Source: Bin87 sp965221295
GTDB taxonomy: Bacteria; Chloroflexota; Dehalococcoidia; Lucifugimonadales; UBA3495
Length of the DNA: 64,000 bases
NCBI GenBank assembly: GCA_965221295.1
Contig: OZ244879.1
Coordinates: 620,001-684,000, forward strand
Direction: 5' to 3'
The position numbers and the translations under genes are program-made. The notes under the pieces are model-generated. The model saw nothing but the letters and a program-made list of their open reading frames with translations. It made no database searches and was not told the origin of the DNA. Of the stretch, positions 43,075 to 57,572 are shown one piece after another (within the stretch, counting starts at the first letter, position 1; every line of letters starts with the position of its first letter).

Positions 43075-43115
43075 GAGGTTCGCCGGTTCGAAGGTTCACT
43101 GGTTCGAAGGTTCAG
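43075..43115. repeat. Short GGTTCGAAGGTTC repeats
   Basis: Two and a half units of the GGTTCGAAGGTTCACT type in the rsfS-gltB interval. They mimic a tRNA T-loop sequence, but no tRNA is present. Confidence 0.65.
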
Positions 43116-43146
43116 TCCAAGCAGTATAGGGGCAGACCGGCTTTCC

Positions 43147-43174
43147 TTGCAATCCCCACCGATTGTGATATATT
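43147..43174 (+). promoter_or_regulatory. Promoter of gltBD
   Basis: TTGCAA at 43147-43152, 16-bp spacer, TATATT at 43169-43174, about 110 bp before the gltB start. Confidence 0.65.
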
Positions 43175-43285
43175 ACACAAGTCAATTTTCGCGCGGCTCG
43201 GCTATGTCGCTTTGCGCCAGCGGGTTGAGATTCGCTCTCAATGTCCTGCCGGCTGCTTTTCATTTGTTTTGTGCACGGTGCGGTT

Positions 43286-47829
<4,544 letters not shown>

Positions 47830-47830
<1 letters not shown>

Positions 47831-49281
47831 TGGGCAAAGTCACCGGATTCATCGAGTTTGGGCGGTTCGGACCGGACCGCCGACCACCCGCCGAGCGCGT
47901 CGGGGACTACCGGGAATACTACAACCGTTGGTCGGACCAGCAGGCCACAGAACAGGGCGCGCGCTGCATGGATTGCGCCGTTCCCTTCTGCCACATGGGT
48001 TGTCCCCTGGGCAACGTCATCCCCGAATTCAATCACCAAGTTTATCTGGGCAACTGGGAACGCGCCCTGGAAATTCTGCTGGGCACCAACAATTTCCCCG
48101 AATTCACGGGCCGCATCTGCCCCGCCCCCTGCGAGGCTGCCTGCGTCCTCAGCATCAACTCCGACCCGGTGACCATCGAGTACATCGAGAAGGAAATCAG
48201 CGAACGCGGATTCGAGCAGGGTTGGATCAAACCCATGCCGCCGGAAACCCGCACCGGCAAGACAGTGGCCGTGGTGGGCAGTGGGCCGGCCGGCCTCGCC
48301 GCAGCCCAGCAGCTCAACCGGGCTGGCCATTCGGTAACCGTTCTGGAGCGGGCCGACTACATCGGCGGCCTGCTCATGCTGGGAATCCCCGACTTCAAGC
48401 TTGAAAAATCGGTGGTTCGGCGCCGTGTCGACATAATGGCGGCCGAAGGCATCGAGTTTCGCACCGGCGTCAATGTGGGCGTCAATTACCCAGCCCAGCA
48501 GCTGCTGCAGGAATTCGACGCCGTGTGCTTGGCCGGCGGTTCGACCCACCCCCGGGACCTGGATGTTCCGGGCCGTGATCTCGATGGCGTTCATTTCGCC
48601 ATGGAGTACCTGCCTCAGCAGAACCGCGCCCTGGCCGGCGAATCCATCAACAACCAGATCACCGCCGAAGGCAAGCGCGTCATCATCCTCGGCGGCGGCG
48701 ACACCGGCGCAGACTGCCTGGGAACCGCTCACCGTCAGGGCGCCGAGATCGTCCACCAATTCGAGCTTTTGCCTGAACCTCCCGAAACCAGGCCGGACGA
48801 CAACCCCTGGCCCCGTTGGCCAATGATTTTGCGGACCTCCGGGGCCCACGAAGAGGGCGGCGTCCGCGATTACAATATCCTCACCAAGTCGTTGTCTGGC
48901 GAAAACGGGCAGGTCAACAAGCTGAACGCCGTCCGAGTGGACTGGACCAAAGCCGAGAACGGCCGATTCCAGATGTCTGAAGTGCCAGGCAGCGAGTTTT
49001 CCGTTGACGCCGACCTGGTTCTGCTCGCCATGGGATTCCTGCACCCCGAGCGCGAAGGGATGCTGGAACAGTTGGGCGTGGAACTGGATGGTCGCGGCAA
49101 CGTCCAGGTGGACGAAAACAAGATGACCTCAGTGCCCGGAGTTTTCGCTGGCGGCGACATGGCGCGCGGTCAGTCCCTGGTGGTCTGGGCCATCGCCGAA
49201 GGCCGCGACGTAGCGCGCGGCATCGACCGTTACCTGTCGGCGGGGGTGTCCCACCTGCCCAGATCCACCTCCGCCGTGTAG
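47830..49281 (+). CDS. gltD: Glutamate synthase small subunit
   Basis: Flavoprotein that passes electrons from NAD(P)H to GltB. The 483-residue protein has the N-terminal Fe-S cysteines (CMDCAVPFCHMGCPLGNVIPEF, CPAPCEAAC), the first FAD-binding VAVVGSGPAGLAAAQQL, the NAD(P) motif VIILGGGDTGADCLG, and the terminal FAD motif GVFAGGDMARGQSLVVWAIAEGR. ATG 47830 shares one base with the gltB stop. Confidence 0.97.
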
Positions 49282-49656
49282 CCGGCAATACGCCTTGGGC
49301 CACTATGTGGCGGAGCTGTGGCCCGAGGTTGCCAGCTCCCAAATCGCTGAAGCATCGCTGTCGCGCGCTCAATTTGCCAAGAGCCATTCATTGCGGGACG
49401 CTGTAGCGACCCGACATCGGCGTCGATTGCTCCAGATGACGTTCAAGTCCCACGGCAAGCCGGCGGAACCCTCCGTTGCGCCCGACCATCCATACCGGCC
49501 GACCCGCGATAGCGGCCGATGGGATGGCTCCAGCGCGTTCACCGTAATGGGTAGCGGAACGTGGGAATGCATGGGGCAACCGAACCTGACGCCTCGCGAC
49601 AAATGCGATAAAATCAGGCTGCGCCCATCCAATTGGGCAGCGACGAGGTGCAGGAA
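49282..49656. other. Gene-free interval after gltD
   Basis: No gene recognised. A GCCCA/TGGGC hairpin (49623-49638) sits before the next gene, and GATAAAATC near 49609 could be a -10 region. Confidence 0.5.
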
Positions 49657-50043
49657 ATGCCCAACGACAGCAACCGTGTGGTCTTTCCGCCTGAAGGTTG
49701 GCAAAACTCTCTCCAGTCCGAGCACATCGGTCCCGACCGTTTTGGCAACGGCCAAATGTACGACGCCAGCATCGGCGGGTCTCCGCTGATCAGACTCATC
49801 TACGACGCGCGAGACGACCAGATCACCGTGCGCTGCCTCGGCTGCGACCAGCAGGATCAGGCCGGCGGCCGCTACCAGGAATATCGAATGATCGGAATCG
49901 TTAGCGTCAACGCAACCGCTCTGTTGGTGCCCATGAACACCCCGCGCATCATGAAACATCTTGCTGACGCCCATGCTCAGGACCTGAATGGCATTGACGA
50001 CGTGGACTTCTTCAACTGCCTGCTCGATTGCTGTGATTTGTGA
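49657..50043 (+). CDS. Unknown protein upstream of a GMC oxidoreductase
   Basis: I do not recognise this 128-residue protein. ATG 49657 follows CGAGGTGCAGGA. It has a CLGCDQQ pair and a downstream HLADAHAQ, which together could bind zinc, and ends FFNCLLDCCDL with three more cysteines. It lies 22 bp before the oxidoreductase and is probably co-transcribed with it and fumC. Function is unknown. Confidence 0.65.
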   Translation: MPNDSNRVVFPPEGWQNSLQSEHIGPDRFGNGQMYDASIGGSPLIRLIYDARDDQITVRCLGCDQQDQAGGRYQEYRMIGIVSVNATALLVPMNTPRIMKHLADAHAQDLNGIDDVDFFNCLLDCCDL

Positions 50044-50065
50044 AGCCAAACGCGAGAGGATACCA

Positions 50066-51616
50066 ATGAATTACGATTTCATTATCGTTGGCGGCGGTTC
50101 CGCCGGTTGCGCGCTGGCCTCCCGCCTGACCGAAGACCCCGATGTTTCGGTTCTGCTGCTGGAAGCCGGGCCCGACTACCCTGAATTCGACCACCTGCCG
50201 GTGGATTTGAAAGAAGGCAACAACGTGTGGCGGTCGGCCTACGGGCCCCACAGTTGGGGCTACTCAGCCAAGGGAACCCCGCAACAGGACGAGCCGATCA
50301 TCATACCCCGCGGCAAGGCCATGGGCGGGTCCAGCAGCATCAACGGCCAGGTCTTGTTCCGCGGCGTCCCAGAGGATTATGACAACTGGGCAATTTGGGG
50401 AAACGACGAATGGTCGTTCACCAAGGTGTTGCCCTATTTCCGCCAACTGGAAAACGACCTGGACTTCGCCGGCGACGATTTCCACGGAGACAGCGGACCG
50501 ATACCAGTGAGACGTTACAAGCGTGAGGAGTGGTTGCCCGTCGCCGAGGCCTTCTATGACACCTGCCGAGTCTTGGGTTTCCCGGAAGACCCGGACCAAA
50601 ACCACCCGGACTCCAATGGCATCGCGTCGCGGCCCCTGAACAACATCGACGGCGTGCGCATGAGTACATCGCTGACCTACCTGTCCATGGCCCGGCACAG
50701 GCTGAACCTCACCGTGCGCGGCAACGTTGTCGTGCGGCGAGTCCTCTTCGATGACAAAACCGCCGTGGGCGTGGAGGCCGAAAGCGGCGGCGAAATCTTT
50801 GAAATATCCGGCCGGCAGATCATCCTCAGCGGCGGAGCCATCGCCTCGCCTCAGATCCTCCTGCTCTCCGGCGTGGGGCCCGCCGACCATCTGCGGGAAA
50901 TGGGAATTCCCCTGATCCACGAGCTCCCCGGAGTGGGCGAGAACCTGCGAGACCATCCGGCGGTGTTCACCCTGTTCCGCGGCGTCGGAGACCCACCGGA
51001 CCTGGACTCTCCCAGCATCCAAGTTGGCCTGCGCTATAGCCCCGAAGGAACCGGCACCCGCGGCGACATTCAACTGTCCCCCATCCTGATGACCAGCGAA
51101 CACCGGCCGGCCAGCGTCAACATCGAAACCGACGACTTCCACTTCGGGTTCAGCGCCGCTCTGCAGAACGCAACCACCGCCGGTCGCCTGCGCTTGGCCT
51201 CCACCGACCCTCACACGCAACCCGACCTGTTCTACGACTATCTCTCCGACCCGGTGGATCGTCAGCGGATGCGGGCGGCAGTGCGGCTCGGACTCCAGAT
51301 AGCAGACCAGCCCACGTTCCGGGAGTTCGTCGCCGAAAGACTCTCGCCAACCGATGAGGACCTGGCCTCGGACTCGGCGCTCGACCAATGGATGCTGCGC
51401 AACGCCTACACCCAGCACCACTCGTCTGGAACCTGCAAGATGGGCCCCGGCTCCGACCTCGACGCGGTGGTTGACCAGTATTGCCACGTGTACGGCATGA
51501 AGAACCTGCGCGTCGTGGACGCCTCGGTGATGCCCGACGTCATTCGCGCCAACACCAACGCCACCACCATCATGATCGCAGAGCGGGTGGCTGACTTCAT
51601 CAAGGAGGGCAAATAG
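50066..51616 (+). CDS. GMC-family FAD-dependent oxidoreductase
   Basis: Flavoenzyme of the glucose-methanol-choline family, oxidising an alcohol. ATG 50066 follows GCGAGAGGATACC. The 516-residue protein has YDFIIVGGGSAGCALASRLTED (FAD-binding), PRGKAMGGSSSINGQVLFRG (GMC signature 1), GGAIASPQILLLSGVGP (signature 2), and the C-terminal catalytic His block YTQHHSSGTCKMG...LRVVDASVMP. The substrate (choline-, alcohol- or sugar-like) cannot be assigned. fumC begins three bases after its stop. Confidence 0.92.
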   Translation: MNYDFIIVGGGSAGCALASRLTEDPDVSVLLLEAGPDYPEFDHLPVDLKEGNNVWRSAYGPHSWGYSAKGTPQQDEPIIIPRGKAMGGSSSINGQVLFRGVPEDYDNWAIWGNDEWSFTKVLPYFRQLENDLDFAGDDFHGDSGPIPVRRYKREEWLPVAEAFYDTCRVLGFPEDPDQNHPDSNGIASRPLNNIDGVRMSTSLTYLSMARHRLNLTVRGNVVVRRVLFDDKTAVGVEAESGGEIFEISGRQIILSGGAIASPQILLLSGVGPADHLREMGIPLIHELPGVGENLRDHPAVFTLFRGVGDPPDLDSPSIQVGLRYSPEGTGTRGDIQLSPILMTSEHRPASVNIETDDFHFGFSAALQNATTAGRLRLASTDPHTQPDLFYDYLSDPVDRQRMRAAVRLGLQIADQPTFREFVAERLSPTDEDLASDSALDQWMLRNAYTQHHSSGTCKMGPGSDLDAVVDQYCHVYGMKNLRVVDASVMPDVIRANTNATTIMIAERVADFIKEGK

Positions 51617-51619
51617 AAC

Positions 51620-53035
51620 ATGACCAGTTCCAACACCCGCGTTGAACGCGATTCCATGGGCGAAATGCAGGTGCCCGCCGACGCCCTTTACGGCGCCTCT
51701 ACCATGCGGGCCGTGCTCAACTTCCCGATTAGCGACCTCCGTTTTCCCCGCCAATTCATCCGGGCTCTGGGCCTCATCAAGTTGGCCTGCGCCCAGACGC
51801 ACATGGAACTGGGAGCCCTTGACCCCAAGATTGGCGACGCCATCGTCCAGGCGGCTCAGGAAGTCGCCGACGGCAAGCACGACGAGCACTTCGTTCTGGA
51901 CATCTTCCAGACCGGCTCCGGCACGTCAACCAACACCAACGCCAATGAAGTGATCGCAAACCGCGCTTCGCAGCTACTGGGCGGCGGGTTGGGTTCTCGC
52001 TTGGTTCACCCCAATGACCACGTGAACCTGGGGCAATCCTCCAACGACGTGATTCCCACGTCGATCCATCTGGCCGCGCTTTTGGGAATCAAAGAAGACC
52101 TGATTCCGGCGCTGGAAGAGCTTCAGGCCGCGTTGCGGCAGAAATCCGAGGAATTCTGGCCCATCGTGAAGACCGGCCGCACCCACCTCCAGGATGCTAC
52201 CCCGGTGCGTCTGGGGCAGGAGTTTGCCGGGTACGCCGGGCAGGCTCAGTACAGCATCGCCCGCGCCCGCCGCGCCGAGGAAGCCCTGGCCGAAGTGGCC
52301 TTGGGCGGCACCGCGGTGGGAACCGGAGTCAACACGCACCCCGAATCTTCCGGACGCACCTGCGCCCGGCTCTCGGCCATGACGGGCGTCAACATCCGGG
52401 AGACCAGCAACCACTTCCAAGCCCAGGCCGCCCTGGATGGCATCGTGGAAGCCAGCGGCCAACTCAAAACCATTGCCGTCAGCCTTCACAAGATCGCCAA
52501 CGACATCCGTTTCCTGGGCTGCGGCCCTCGGGCCGGGTTGGGCGAGATCAACGTGCCGGAAGTGCAGCCGGGCAGCAGCATCATGCCCGGCAAGGTCAAT
52601 CCGGTCATCTCGGAATCGGTGATACAAGTCTCCGCCCATGTGGTGGGCAACGACGCGGCGGTGGCCCTGGCTGGGGCCGGTGGCTACTTTGAGCTCAATA
52701 CCATGATGCCGTTGGCGGCCTACAACCTGCTCCAGTCGGTATCGTTGCTGGCGGCGTCCGCCCGCAACTTCGCCCGGCAATGCGTCGTTGGCATCGCGGC
52801 CACCAACACTGGGCCGGCCATGGTCGAAAAAGGCCTGATGCTGGGCACCGCCCTCGCGCCGTCCATCGGGTATGACGCCGCCGCCAGCATCGCCAAGAAA
52901 GCCGCCGACTCCGGCCTCACCATCAGGGACGTAGCGCGCGCCGAAACCTCCCTAACCGAGGCGGAACTTGACGAACTGCTCAATCCGGAGGAGATGACCA
53001 AACCCAGCTTGGAAATTCGGGCCGGCGGCGGATGA
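51620..53035 (+). CDS. fumC: Class II fumarate hydratase
   Basis: Interconverts fumarate and malate in the TCA cycle. The 471-residue protein has FQTGSGTSTNTNANEVIANRA, the HPNDHVNLGQSSNDVIPTSIH block, KTGRTHLQDATPV and the signature GSSIMPGKVNPV. The signature shows some aspartase-like character (GSSIM), so aspartate ammonia-lyase is the alternative; TGSGT and HPNDHVN favour fumarase. ATG 51620 follows AAGGAGGGCAAATAGAAC in the end of the preceding gene. Confidence 0.88.
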   Translation: MTSSNTRVERDSMGEMQVPADALYGASTMRAVLNFPISDLRFPRQFIRALGLIKLACAQTHMELGALDPKIGDAIVQAAQEVADGKHDEHFVLDIFQTGSGTSTNTNANEVIANRASQLLGGGLGSRLVHPNDHVNLGQSSNDVIPTSIHLAALLGIKEDLIPALEELQAALRQKSEEFWPIVKTGRTHLQDATPVRLGQEFAGYAGQAQYSIARARRAEEALAEVALGGTAVGTGVNTHPESSGRTCARLSAMTGVNIRETSNHFQAQAALDGIVEASGQLKTIAVSLHKIANDIRFLGCGPRAGLGEINVPEVQPGSSIMPGKVNPVISESVIQVSAHVVGNDAAVALAGAGGYFELNTMMPLAAYNLLQSVSLLAASARNFARQCVVGIAATNTGPAMVEKGLMLGTALAPSIGYDAAASIAKKAADSGLTIRDVARAETSLTEAELDELLNPEEMTKPSLEIRAGGG

Positions 53036-53675
53036 GTCAACGCCCAACCACGGCCGTTTACCTTCAGGTAGGCTGGACCAGCCAGCGGGGCGCCGCGGTC
53101 GCCCCGCCGCCGTTGCTGATGTCGGTTTACGTAACATGGGAACGTAGCCGGGCGCCCTTAACCTTGGTGCGCTCAGAATGCGGCTGACCCGAGGGTATGG
53201 GCGTCAACGCATTGGATTTCAGCGCCGCCAATCTCTTGAACTTGGCGCCCAGTTCGCGCTCACCGCAGGGGCTTTGCCGTGCGCGGGACGCAACCTGGGA
53301 CATCGCGAACCCGCCGGGCCAGACGCGGGACGCAACCCTGGGGAGATGGCCAGCGGGCCGCCCCAGGGGGCGGCGACCCCGGTGGTGGCGCCAACGCGCA
53401 ATGCAGCGATCAGCGTGTTGCGCATCTGAGGAGAACCCAACACCGCGGCGGCCGCGCAAAGAACCGGCTGAACCCGGAGCCAACCGGCGTAGGCTGCGGT
53501 TGGCCAACCCCAGAAAACCGAAAGAGCCTACGCCAAACCGGCGACGTTTTCGCCTGAGGCTGGATGCGAGTATAATTGCGGTCGCGCCGCGCGATGCTTG
53601 ATACTGATCGCGCCCCATAATCGCCGTTGCCGCTGCCGCCTGAGGATTCCCCTGAAAGACTCGCTGATCAAAAGG
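53036..53675. other. Gene-free interval with inverted repeats
   Basis: No convincing gene over about 640 bp. Present are a GCCGCCC/GGGCGGC hairpin near 53356-53374, a 10-bp inverted repeat GGCGTAGGCT/AGCCTACGCC near 53489-53533, and a duplicated CGCGGGACGCAACC motif near 53282 and 53323. Confidence 0.55.
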
Positions 53676-55013
53676 ATGCTCGCTTGGTATCTGCCAACTC
53701 CGTTCTTCTACGGGTGGCTGATATTGGGGATGGGTTCGCTGTCTTCCGCGGCCGGCGCCAGCGTGTCCCAGGTGGTGCTGGGCGCGATCCAGGTATACAT
53801 CGTCGAGGATACCGGGTGGGACATCGGTACCCTGTCCATCGCGGTCACCGCGGGAACCTGGTGCTCCGGAGTCCTGGCGCCCTTCGCCGGACGCCTAGCC
53901 GACCGGTACGGCCCCAGATACCTGGTAACCATGGGGCTGCTGGTGGTGGGCTGCTCGCTGCTGGTACTATCAACGGTCCCCACCCACACTCTTTGGCCAT
54001 TCTTCACCGCCTACATCATCGGCCGCTCCATCAGCAATCCGTTCCTGATTGGCGTGGTGCCCAGAACCGCCACCGTCAACTTCTTCCGGCGGCGCCGCAA
54101 CATCACCATCGCCATCTCCGGGATGTCTCGGCCAGTGGGCGGCGCCATCAATATCCAGGTCATTTCACTCATCGCCGCCACCCAGAGCTGGCGCGCCGCC
54201 TACGGATACGTGGGCCTATTCCTCTTGGCGCTGTCCATCCCGGCCTTCCTGCTGATGCGACGAACGCCCGAGGAGATCGGTATGCTGCCCGACGGGGATC
54301 GACCAGCGGCGGGCCAAACCCAAACCGGCCGGGGCGGGGCCAGGCGCGCCTCGGCCAGCGCGACCCCCGAATTCAGCTGGACGGTTCGCGAGGCGATGCG
54401 CACCCGCGCCTACTGGTGCATCGCCGGCACTGCGATATTGGCCGTGATCGCCTCGGCCGGGCTGGGGTACATACTGGTGCCGTACCTGGTCAGCGAATCA
54501 GGGCCGAACCTGAGCAAACCCCAGGCGGTGGGCGTAGGGAGCCTGGGGGCGGTGCTGGCGATGACCACGCTGATTTGGGGCGTCCTGGCCGACAAGTTGG
54601 GCCCGCGTTACTGCATGACCCTGACCATAACCGGCGCTGTGCTATCTGGAGCGTTCCTCATGTTCGGAGTCAACTCGGTTTGGACAGCCTACCTGTTCGC
54701 CATACTATGGGGCTTCTTCTCCAACACCGTGGGCACCCTGGAGCACATGCTGTTGGCCCAATACTTCGGGCGGGGATCCTTCGGCGCGATCCTGGGTTCG
54801 CTGGGGCCCATGCAAACCACCGCGTTGGGCGTCGCTCCCGTGTTTGGCAGCTACCTGTACACGTTCACGCAGAACTACACTTTGGTATTCGCCGTCCTGA
54901 TGATAATGTACGCTGGCGCGGGAATGCTCATCTTTCTGGCCAAGGCGCCCCAACTTCCGCCACGCGCCACGGCGTCGGCGCCCGAGGCTGTTGCGGCCCG
55001 CGACGCAGTATAA
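53676..55013 (+). CDS. MFS transporter
   Basis: Twelve-helix major facilitator with the loop 2-3 motif GRLADRYGPRYLV and a second-half counterpart GVLADKLGPRYC. The central loop is long and Gly/Arg-rich (ETGRGGARRASAS-like). Start is unsettled: ATG 53676 (MLAWYLPTPFFYGWLILGMG) suits OFA/MCT-type members, but its purine-rich site abuts the ATG. Substrate unknown; this type often carries monocarboxylates. ridA follows 29 bp downstream. Confidence 0.85.
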   Translation: MLAWYLPTPFFYGWLILGMGSLSSAAGASVSQVVLGAIQVYIVEDTGWDIGTLSIAVTAGTWCSGVLAPFAGRLADRYGPRYLVTMGLLVVGCSLLVLSTVPTHTLWPFFTAYIIGRSISNPFLIGVVPRTATVNFFRRRRNITIAISGMSRPVGGAINIQVISLIAATQSWRAAYGYVGLFLLALSIPAFLLMRRTPEEIGMLPDGDRPAAGQTQTGRGGARRASASATPEFSWTVREAMRTRAYWCIAGTAILAVIASAGLGYILVPYLVSESGPNLSKPQAVGVGSLGAVLAMTTLIWGVLADKLGPRYCMTLTITGAVLSGAFLMFGVNSVWTAYLFAILWGFFSNTVGTLEHMLLAQYFGRGSFGAILGSLGPMQTTALGVAPVFGSYLYTFTQNYTLVFAVLMIMYAGAGMLIFLAKAPQLPPRATASAPEAVAARDAV

Positions 55014-55042
55014 TCGCCAAACCCATTCAACGGAGGAAGACC

Positions 55043-55435
55043 ATGCCGGACATCACCTACATGAACCCTGACGGAATCGCCAATCCTTCGGCCTCCGGCT
55101 TCACCGCTGTGGTGAAGGCCGGCAGCGCCGTGTACATCGCGGGAATGGTGGCCCAGGACGAAAACGGCAACGTTGTCGGCGCGGGCGACGCCGAGGCCCA
55201 GACCCGACAGATTTGGCGCAACATCGATGTCGCGGTGCGGGCCGCTGGCGGCAGCCTGGCCAACATCGTCAAGACCACCACCTACGTCACCGGCATCGAG
55301 CACGCTCCGGCGGTGCGGGCGGTGCGGAGCGAACTGTTCCCAACCAACCCGCCCACCAGTACGCTGCTGGTGGTGAGCGAACTGGCGAATCCGGCCTACG
55401 TGGTCGAAATCGAGTCAATCGCGGTGATCGGATGA
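55043..55435 (+). CDS. ridA: RidA-family enamine/imine deaminase
   Basis: RidA hydrolyses reactive enamines and imines formed by PLP enzymes, including those acting on threonine in isoleucine synthesis. The 130-residue protein has YIAGMVAQDENGNVVG, the RNIDVAVRAAGGSLANIVKTTTYVT block with the conserved arginine region VRSELFPTNPPTSTLLVV, and ends IESIAVIG. ATG 55043 follows CGGAGGAAGACC. The substrate-binding Arg at the usual position is less certain, so a RidA paralogue is possible. Confidence 0.88.
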   Translation: MPDITYMNPDGIANPSASGFTAVVKAGSAVYIAGMVAQDENGNVVGAGDAEAQTRQIWRNIDVAVRAAGGSLANIVKTTTYVTGIEHAPAVRAVRSELFPTNPPTSTLLVVSELANPAYVVEIESIAVIG

Positions 55436-55493
55436 CCAAGCTTGACCGCGCCAATTTGACGCGGCCAGCAGTTTCACAATCGTGGCCGGTTTT

Positions 55494-55745
55494 CTAGTAT
55501 CCCTGGGACCTGCGCTTCCGTTCTTGTAGAACCTGCCACATGCGGCGCCAGACGAATCGGCGCTCGGGTTCCTCCAATCGCCGGCCTATCAGTTCCCGGA
55601 CCGCCAGGACGGCTTGGCCGGCGAAGAATCCCCAGTGGCCCGGCTCATCGCGAATCCAGCCGGTCAAACGATCCGGGTGCGCGTCGGCCACGCAGGCCAA
55701 TACCCGGTCTAGACCGTCGTCCGGGGCGTTCGTATCGTCCGCCAC
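55494..55745 (-). CDS. Small unknown protein at the end of the thi operon
   Basis: 83 residues, highly charged, with an Arg/Lys-rich C-terminus (RRFVWRRMWQVLQERKRRSQGY). GTG 55745 follows GGAGGCGGATAGACC. The start is 4 bp past the thiS stop, so it is co-transcribed with thiGES. I do not recognise it; a role in thiamine synthesis is only a context guess. Confidence 0.6.
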   Translation of the reverse strand: MADDTNAPDDGLDRVLACVADAHPDRLTGWIRDEPGHWGFFAGQAVLAVRELIGRRLEEPERRFVWRRMWQVLQERKRRSQGY

Positions 55746-55749
55746 CGGT

Positions 55750-55953
55750 CTATCCGCCTCCCACAGGCCGCACGATTTCCAGCGCGTCTCCGGCGTTGAG
55801 CTTGACCGAGGCGAAGTCTTCTTTGCGGATGACCTGCCCGTTGTAGCCGACCGCTATGAACCGCATGTTGACGTCGATTGAGGCCAGGTAGGATTGCAAA
55901 TCCAAACCGTCATCCACCTCACGATGCTTGCCGTTGACTCTCAATGTAATCAT
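55750..55953 (-). CDS. thiS: Sulfur carrier protein ThiS
   Basis: Ubiquitin-fold protein that carries thiocarboxylate sulfur for the thiazole of thiamine. From ATG 55953 it is 67 residues, MITLRVNGKHREVDDGLDLQSYL, ending RPVGGG, the correct Gly-Gly terminus for activation by ThiF/MoeB. The longer open frame upstream is not needed. It follows thiE in a thiG-thiE-thiS order on the minus strand. Confidence 0.9.
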   Translation of the reverse strand: MITLRVNGKHREVDDGLDLQSYLASIDVNMRFIAVGYNGQVIRKEDFASVKLNAGDALEIVRPVGGG

Positions 55954-55972
55954 GGCGGCGGTACACCTCCGA

Positions 55973-56677
55973 TCAGTTGCGATACGCCGGGTCGGCAAAA
56001 AGTTCACGCGTGGATGTCGACGCGATGGCAGACGCCATGGCGTCCTTGAGTCGTTGCGCGGCGGCCGTGGGATTCTCGTGAGCCAAGATGCCAGTGATTG
56101 CGGCCACGCCCTGGGCGCCGGCGGCCATCACCGGCCCGGCGTTGCCCGCCGTTATCCCACCGATTCCCAGCATCGGAGACGCTATGCCGGCCGACGCGAT
56201 TCGCGATAGTAGGCCCGGGCCAGAGGGCTCTTCACCCGGGTGGGAATTGGTGGCGAACATCGTGCCCACCAGCAGAAAGTCCGCGCCGGATTCGGCGGCG
56301 GCGGCGGCCCCCTCAATCGAATGAACGGACCGGCCAACGACGGCTCGTTCGCCCACAATGGCGCGAGCGGCGCTCGTTGGCAGGGCGGATTCCCCCAACT
56401 GGACGCCGTCGGCTCCCGCCGCCACCGCCACATCGACGCGTTCGTTGATCAGCAGCAGCGCCCGGCCGGCGATTACTTGGCGCAGCCGCTGCGCCAGCTC
56501 CAGAAGGGCGCCACCCGGCAGTTCCTTGTCCCGCAATTGCACCAGATCCACACCGCCGCTCACCGCTGCGTCAACCCGCGCCGGCAGCTCATCCGGCGGG
56601 CAGACTCTGCGGTCGGTCACCAGGCAAAGGCACGGGTAAGGCAGGGCTCTTCGGCTGGCGTCGATTGGAACCGACAT
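55973..56677 (-). CDS. thiE: Thiamine-phosphate synthase
   Basis: Joins HMP-pyrophosphate to thiazole phosphate to give thiamine phosphate. The 234-residue protein has LCLVTDRRVCP, GVDLVQLRDKELPGG (substrate phosphate), LLLINERVDVAVAAGADGVQLGE, VGRSVHS, DFLLVGTMFATNSHPG and GIGGITAGN, the ThiE motifs. It starts nine bases after the thiG stop. Confidence 0.93.
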   Translation of the reverse strand: MSVPIDASRRALPYPCLCLVTDRRVCPPDELPARVDAAVSGGVDLVQLRDKELPGGALLELAQRLRQVIAGRALLLINERVDVAVAAGADGVQLGESALPTSAARAIVGERAVVGRSVHSIEGAAAAAESGADFLLVGTMFATNSHPGEEPSGPGLLSRIASAGIASPMLGIGGITAGNAGPVMAAGAQGVAAITGILAHENPTAAAQRLKDAMASAIASTSTRELFADPAYRN

Positions 56678-56686
56678 GCGTGATCA

Positions 56687-57472
56687 CTAGTCCGCCACCG
56701 CGGGCTCAGGAACGTCCGTGGGTGGGCTGCTGGCGATGGCCTCCGCGCGCACCGGAATGCGGCCGGCCAAGTAAGCTTGCCGTCCCGCCTCCACGCCTTT
56801 GCGGAAGGCGTCGGCCATGAGGGAAGGGTTCTCGGCCTGGGCGATGGCGGTGTTCACCAACACGGCGTCCGCTCCCATCTCCAGAGCCTTGGCGGCGTCC
56901 GATGGCACGGCCAGCCCGGCGTCCACCACCACTGGGACATTGGCGTTTTCCAGGATAATCCGTACTTCCTCGGTAGTGTGAATTCCCTGGCCCGATCCAA
57001 TGGCGGAACCCAAGGGCATAACGGTAACGCAGCCAGCCTCTTCGAGGTTCTTGGCCAGTACCGGATCGGCGTGGATGTAAGGCAGAACCTTGAATCCCTC
57101 CTCAACCAACTGGCGGGCAGCCTCTAGGGTGCCGTTGGGGTCCGGGAACAGGTACTTGGCGTCGGGGATGACCTCCAGCTTGACGAAATCGGTTTGAGCG
57201 ACCTCGCGACCCAAGCGCGCGACGAAAAGGGCTTCGTCCACAGTGCGGCAACCGGCGGTGTTGGGTAGAATCCGGTATTTGTCCAGGTTTATGTGTTCCA
57301 GGATGTTCTGTTCGGGATTGTCCAGGTCCAACCGTCGGATGGCGACCGTAACCATTTCGGTTCCCGACGCCTCCAGCGAATCGACCATCTCCTGCATACT
57401 GCGGTGCCGACCCGTTCCGACGATCAGCCGGGAATTGAACGACACGCCGCCTATCATCAGTTCATCGGCCAT
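56687..57472 (-). CDS. thiG: Thiazole synthase
   Basis: Builds thiamine thiazole phosphate from DXP, dehydroglycine and ThiS thiocarboxylate. Start ATG 57472 follows CAGGAGAGTGGCAACC; GTG 57481 is possible. The 261-residue protein has FNSRLIVGTGRHRSMQEM, the Schiff-base region KLEVIPDAKYLFPDPN (catalytic Lys), LPYIHADPVLAKNLEEAGCVTVMPLGSAIGSGQGI, VPVVVDAGLAVPSDAAKALEMGADAVLVNTAIAQA. It is preceded by a TPP riboswitch. Confidence 0.95.
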   Translation of the reverse strand: MADELMIGGVSFNSRLIVGTGRHRSMQEMVDSLEASGTEMVTVAIRRLDLDNPEQNILEHINLDKYRILPNTAGCRTVDEALFVARLGREVAQTDFVKLEVIPDAKYLFPDPNGTLEAARQLVEEGFKVLPYIHADPVLAKNLEEAGCVTVMPLGSAIGSGQGIHTTEEVRIILENANVPVVVDAGLAVPSDAAKALEMGADAVLVNTAIAQAENPSLMADAFRKGVEAGRQAYLAGRIPVRAEAIASSPPTDVPEPAVAD

Positions 57473-57521
57473 GGTTGCCACTCTCCTGTCTTTGCGCTCA
57501 AGGGCCGAACCCGTCGCCCTG

Positions 57522-57556
57522 AAATAAATCGCCGCCAGGCGGAAACCCGGCGGCCA
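57522..57556 (-). terminator. Terminator of the TPP riboswitch
   Basis: GCCGCCGGG paired with CCTGGCGGC, then GATTTATTT, on the minus strand between the aptamer and thiG; the likely expression platform. Confidence 0.75.
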
Positions 57557-57572
57557 ATGAGAGCGCTACCTA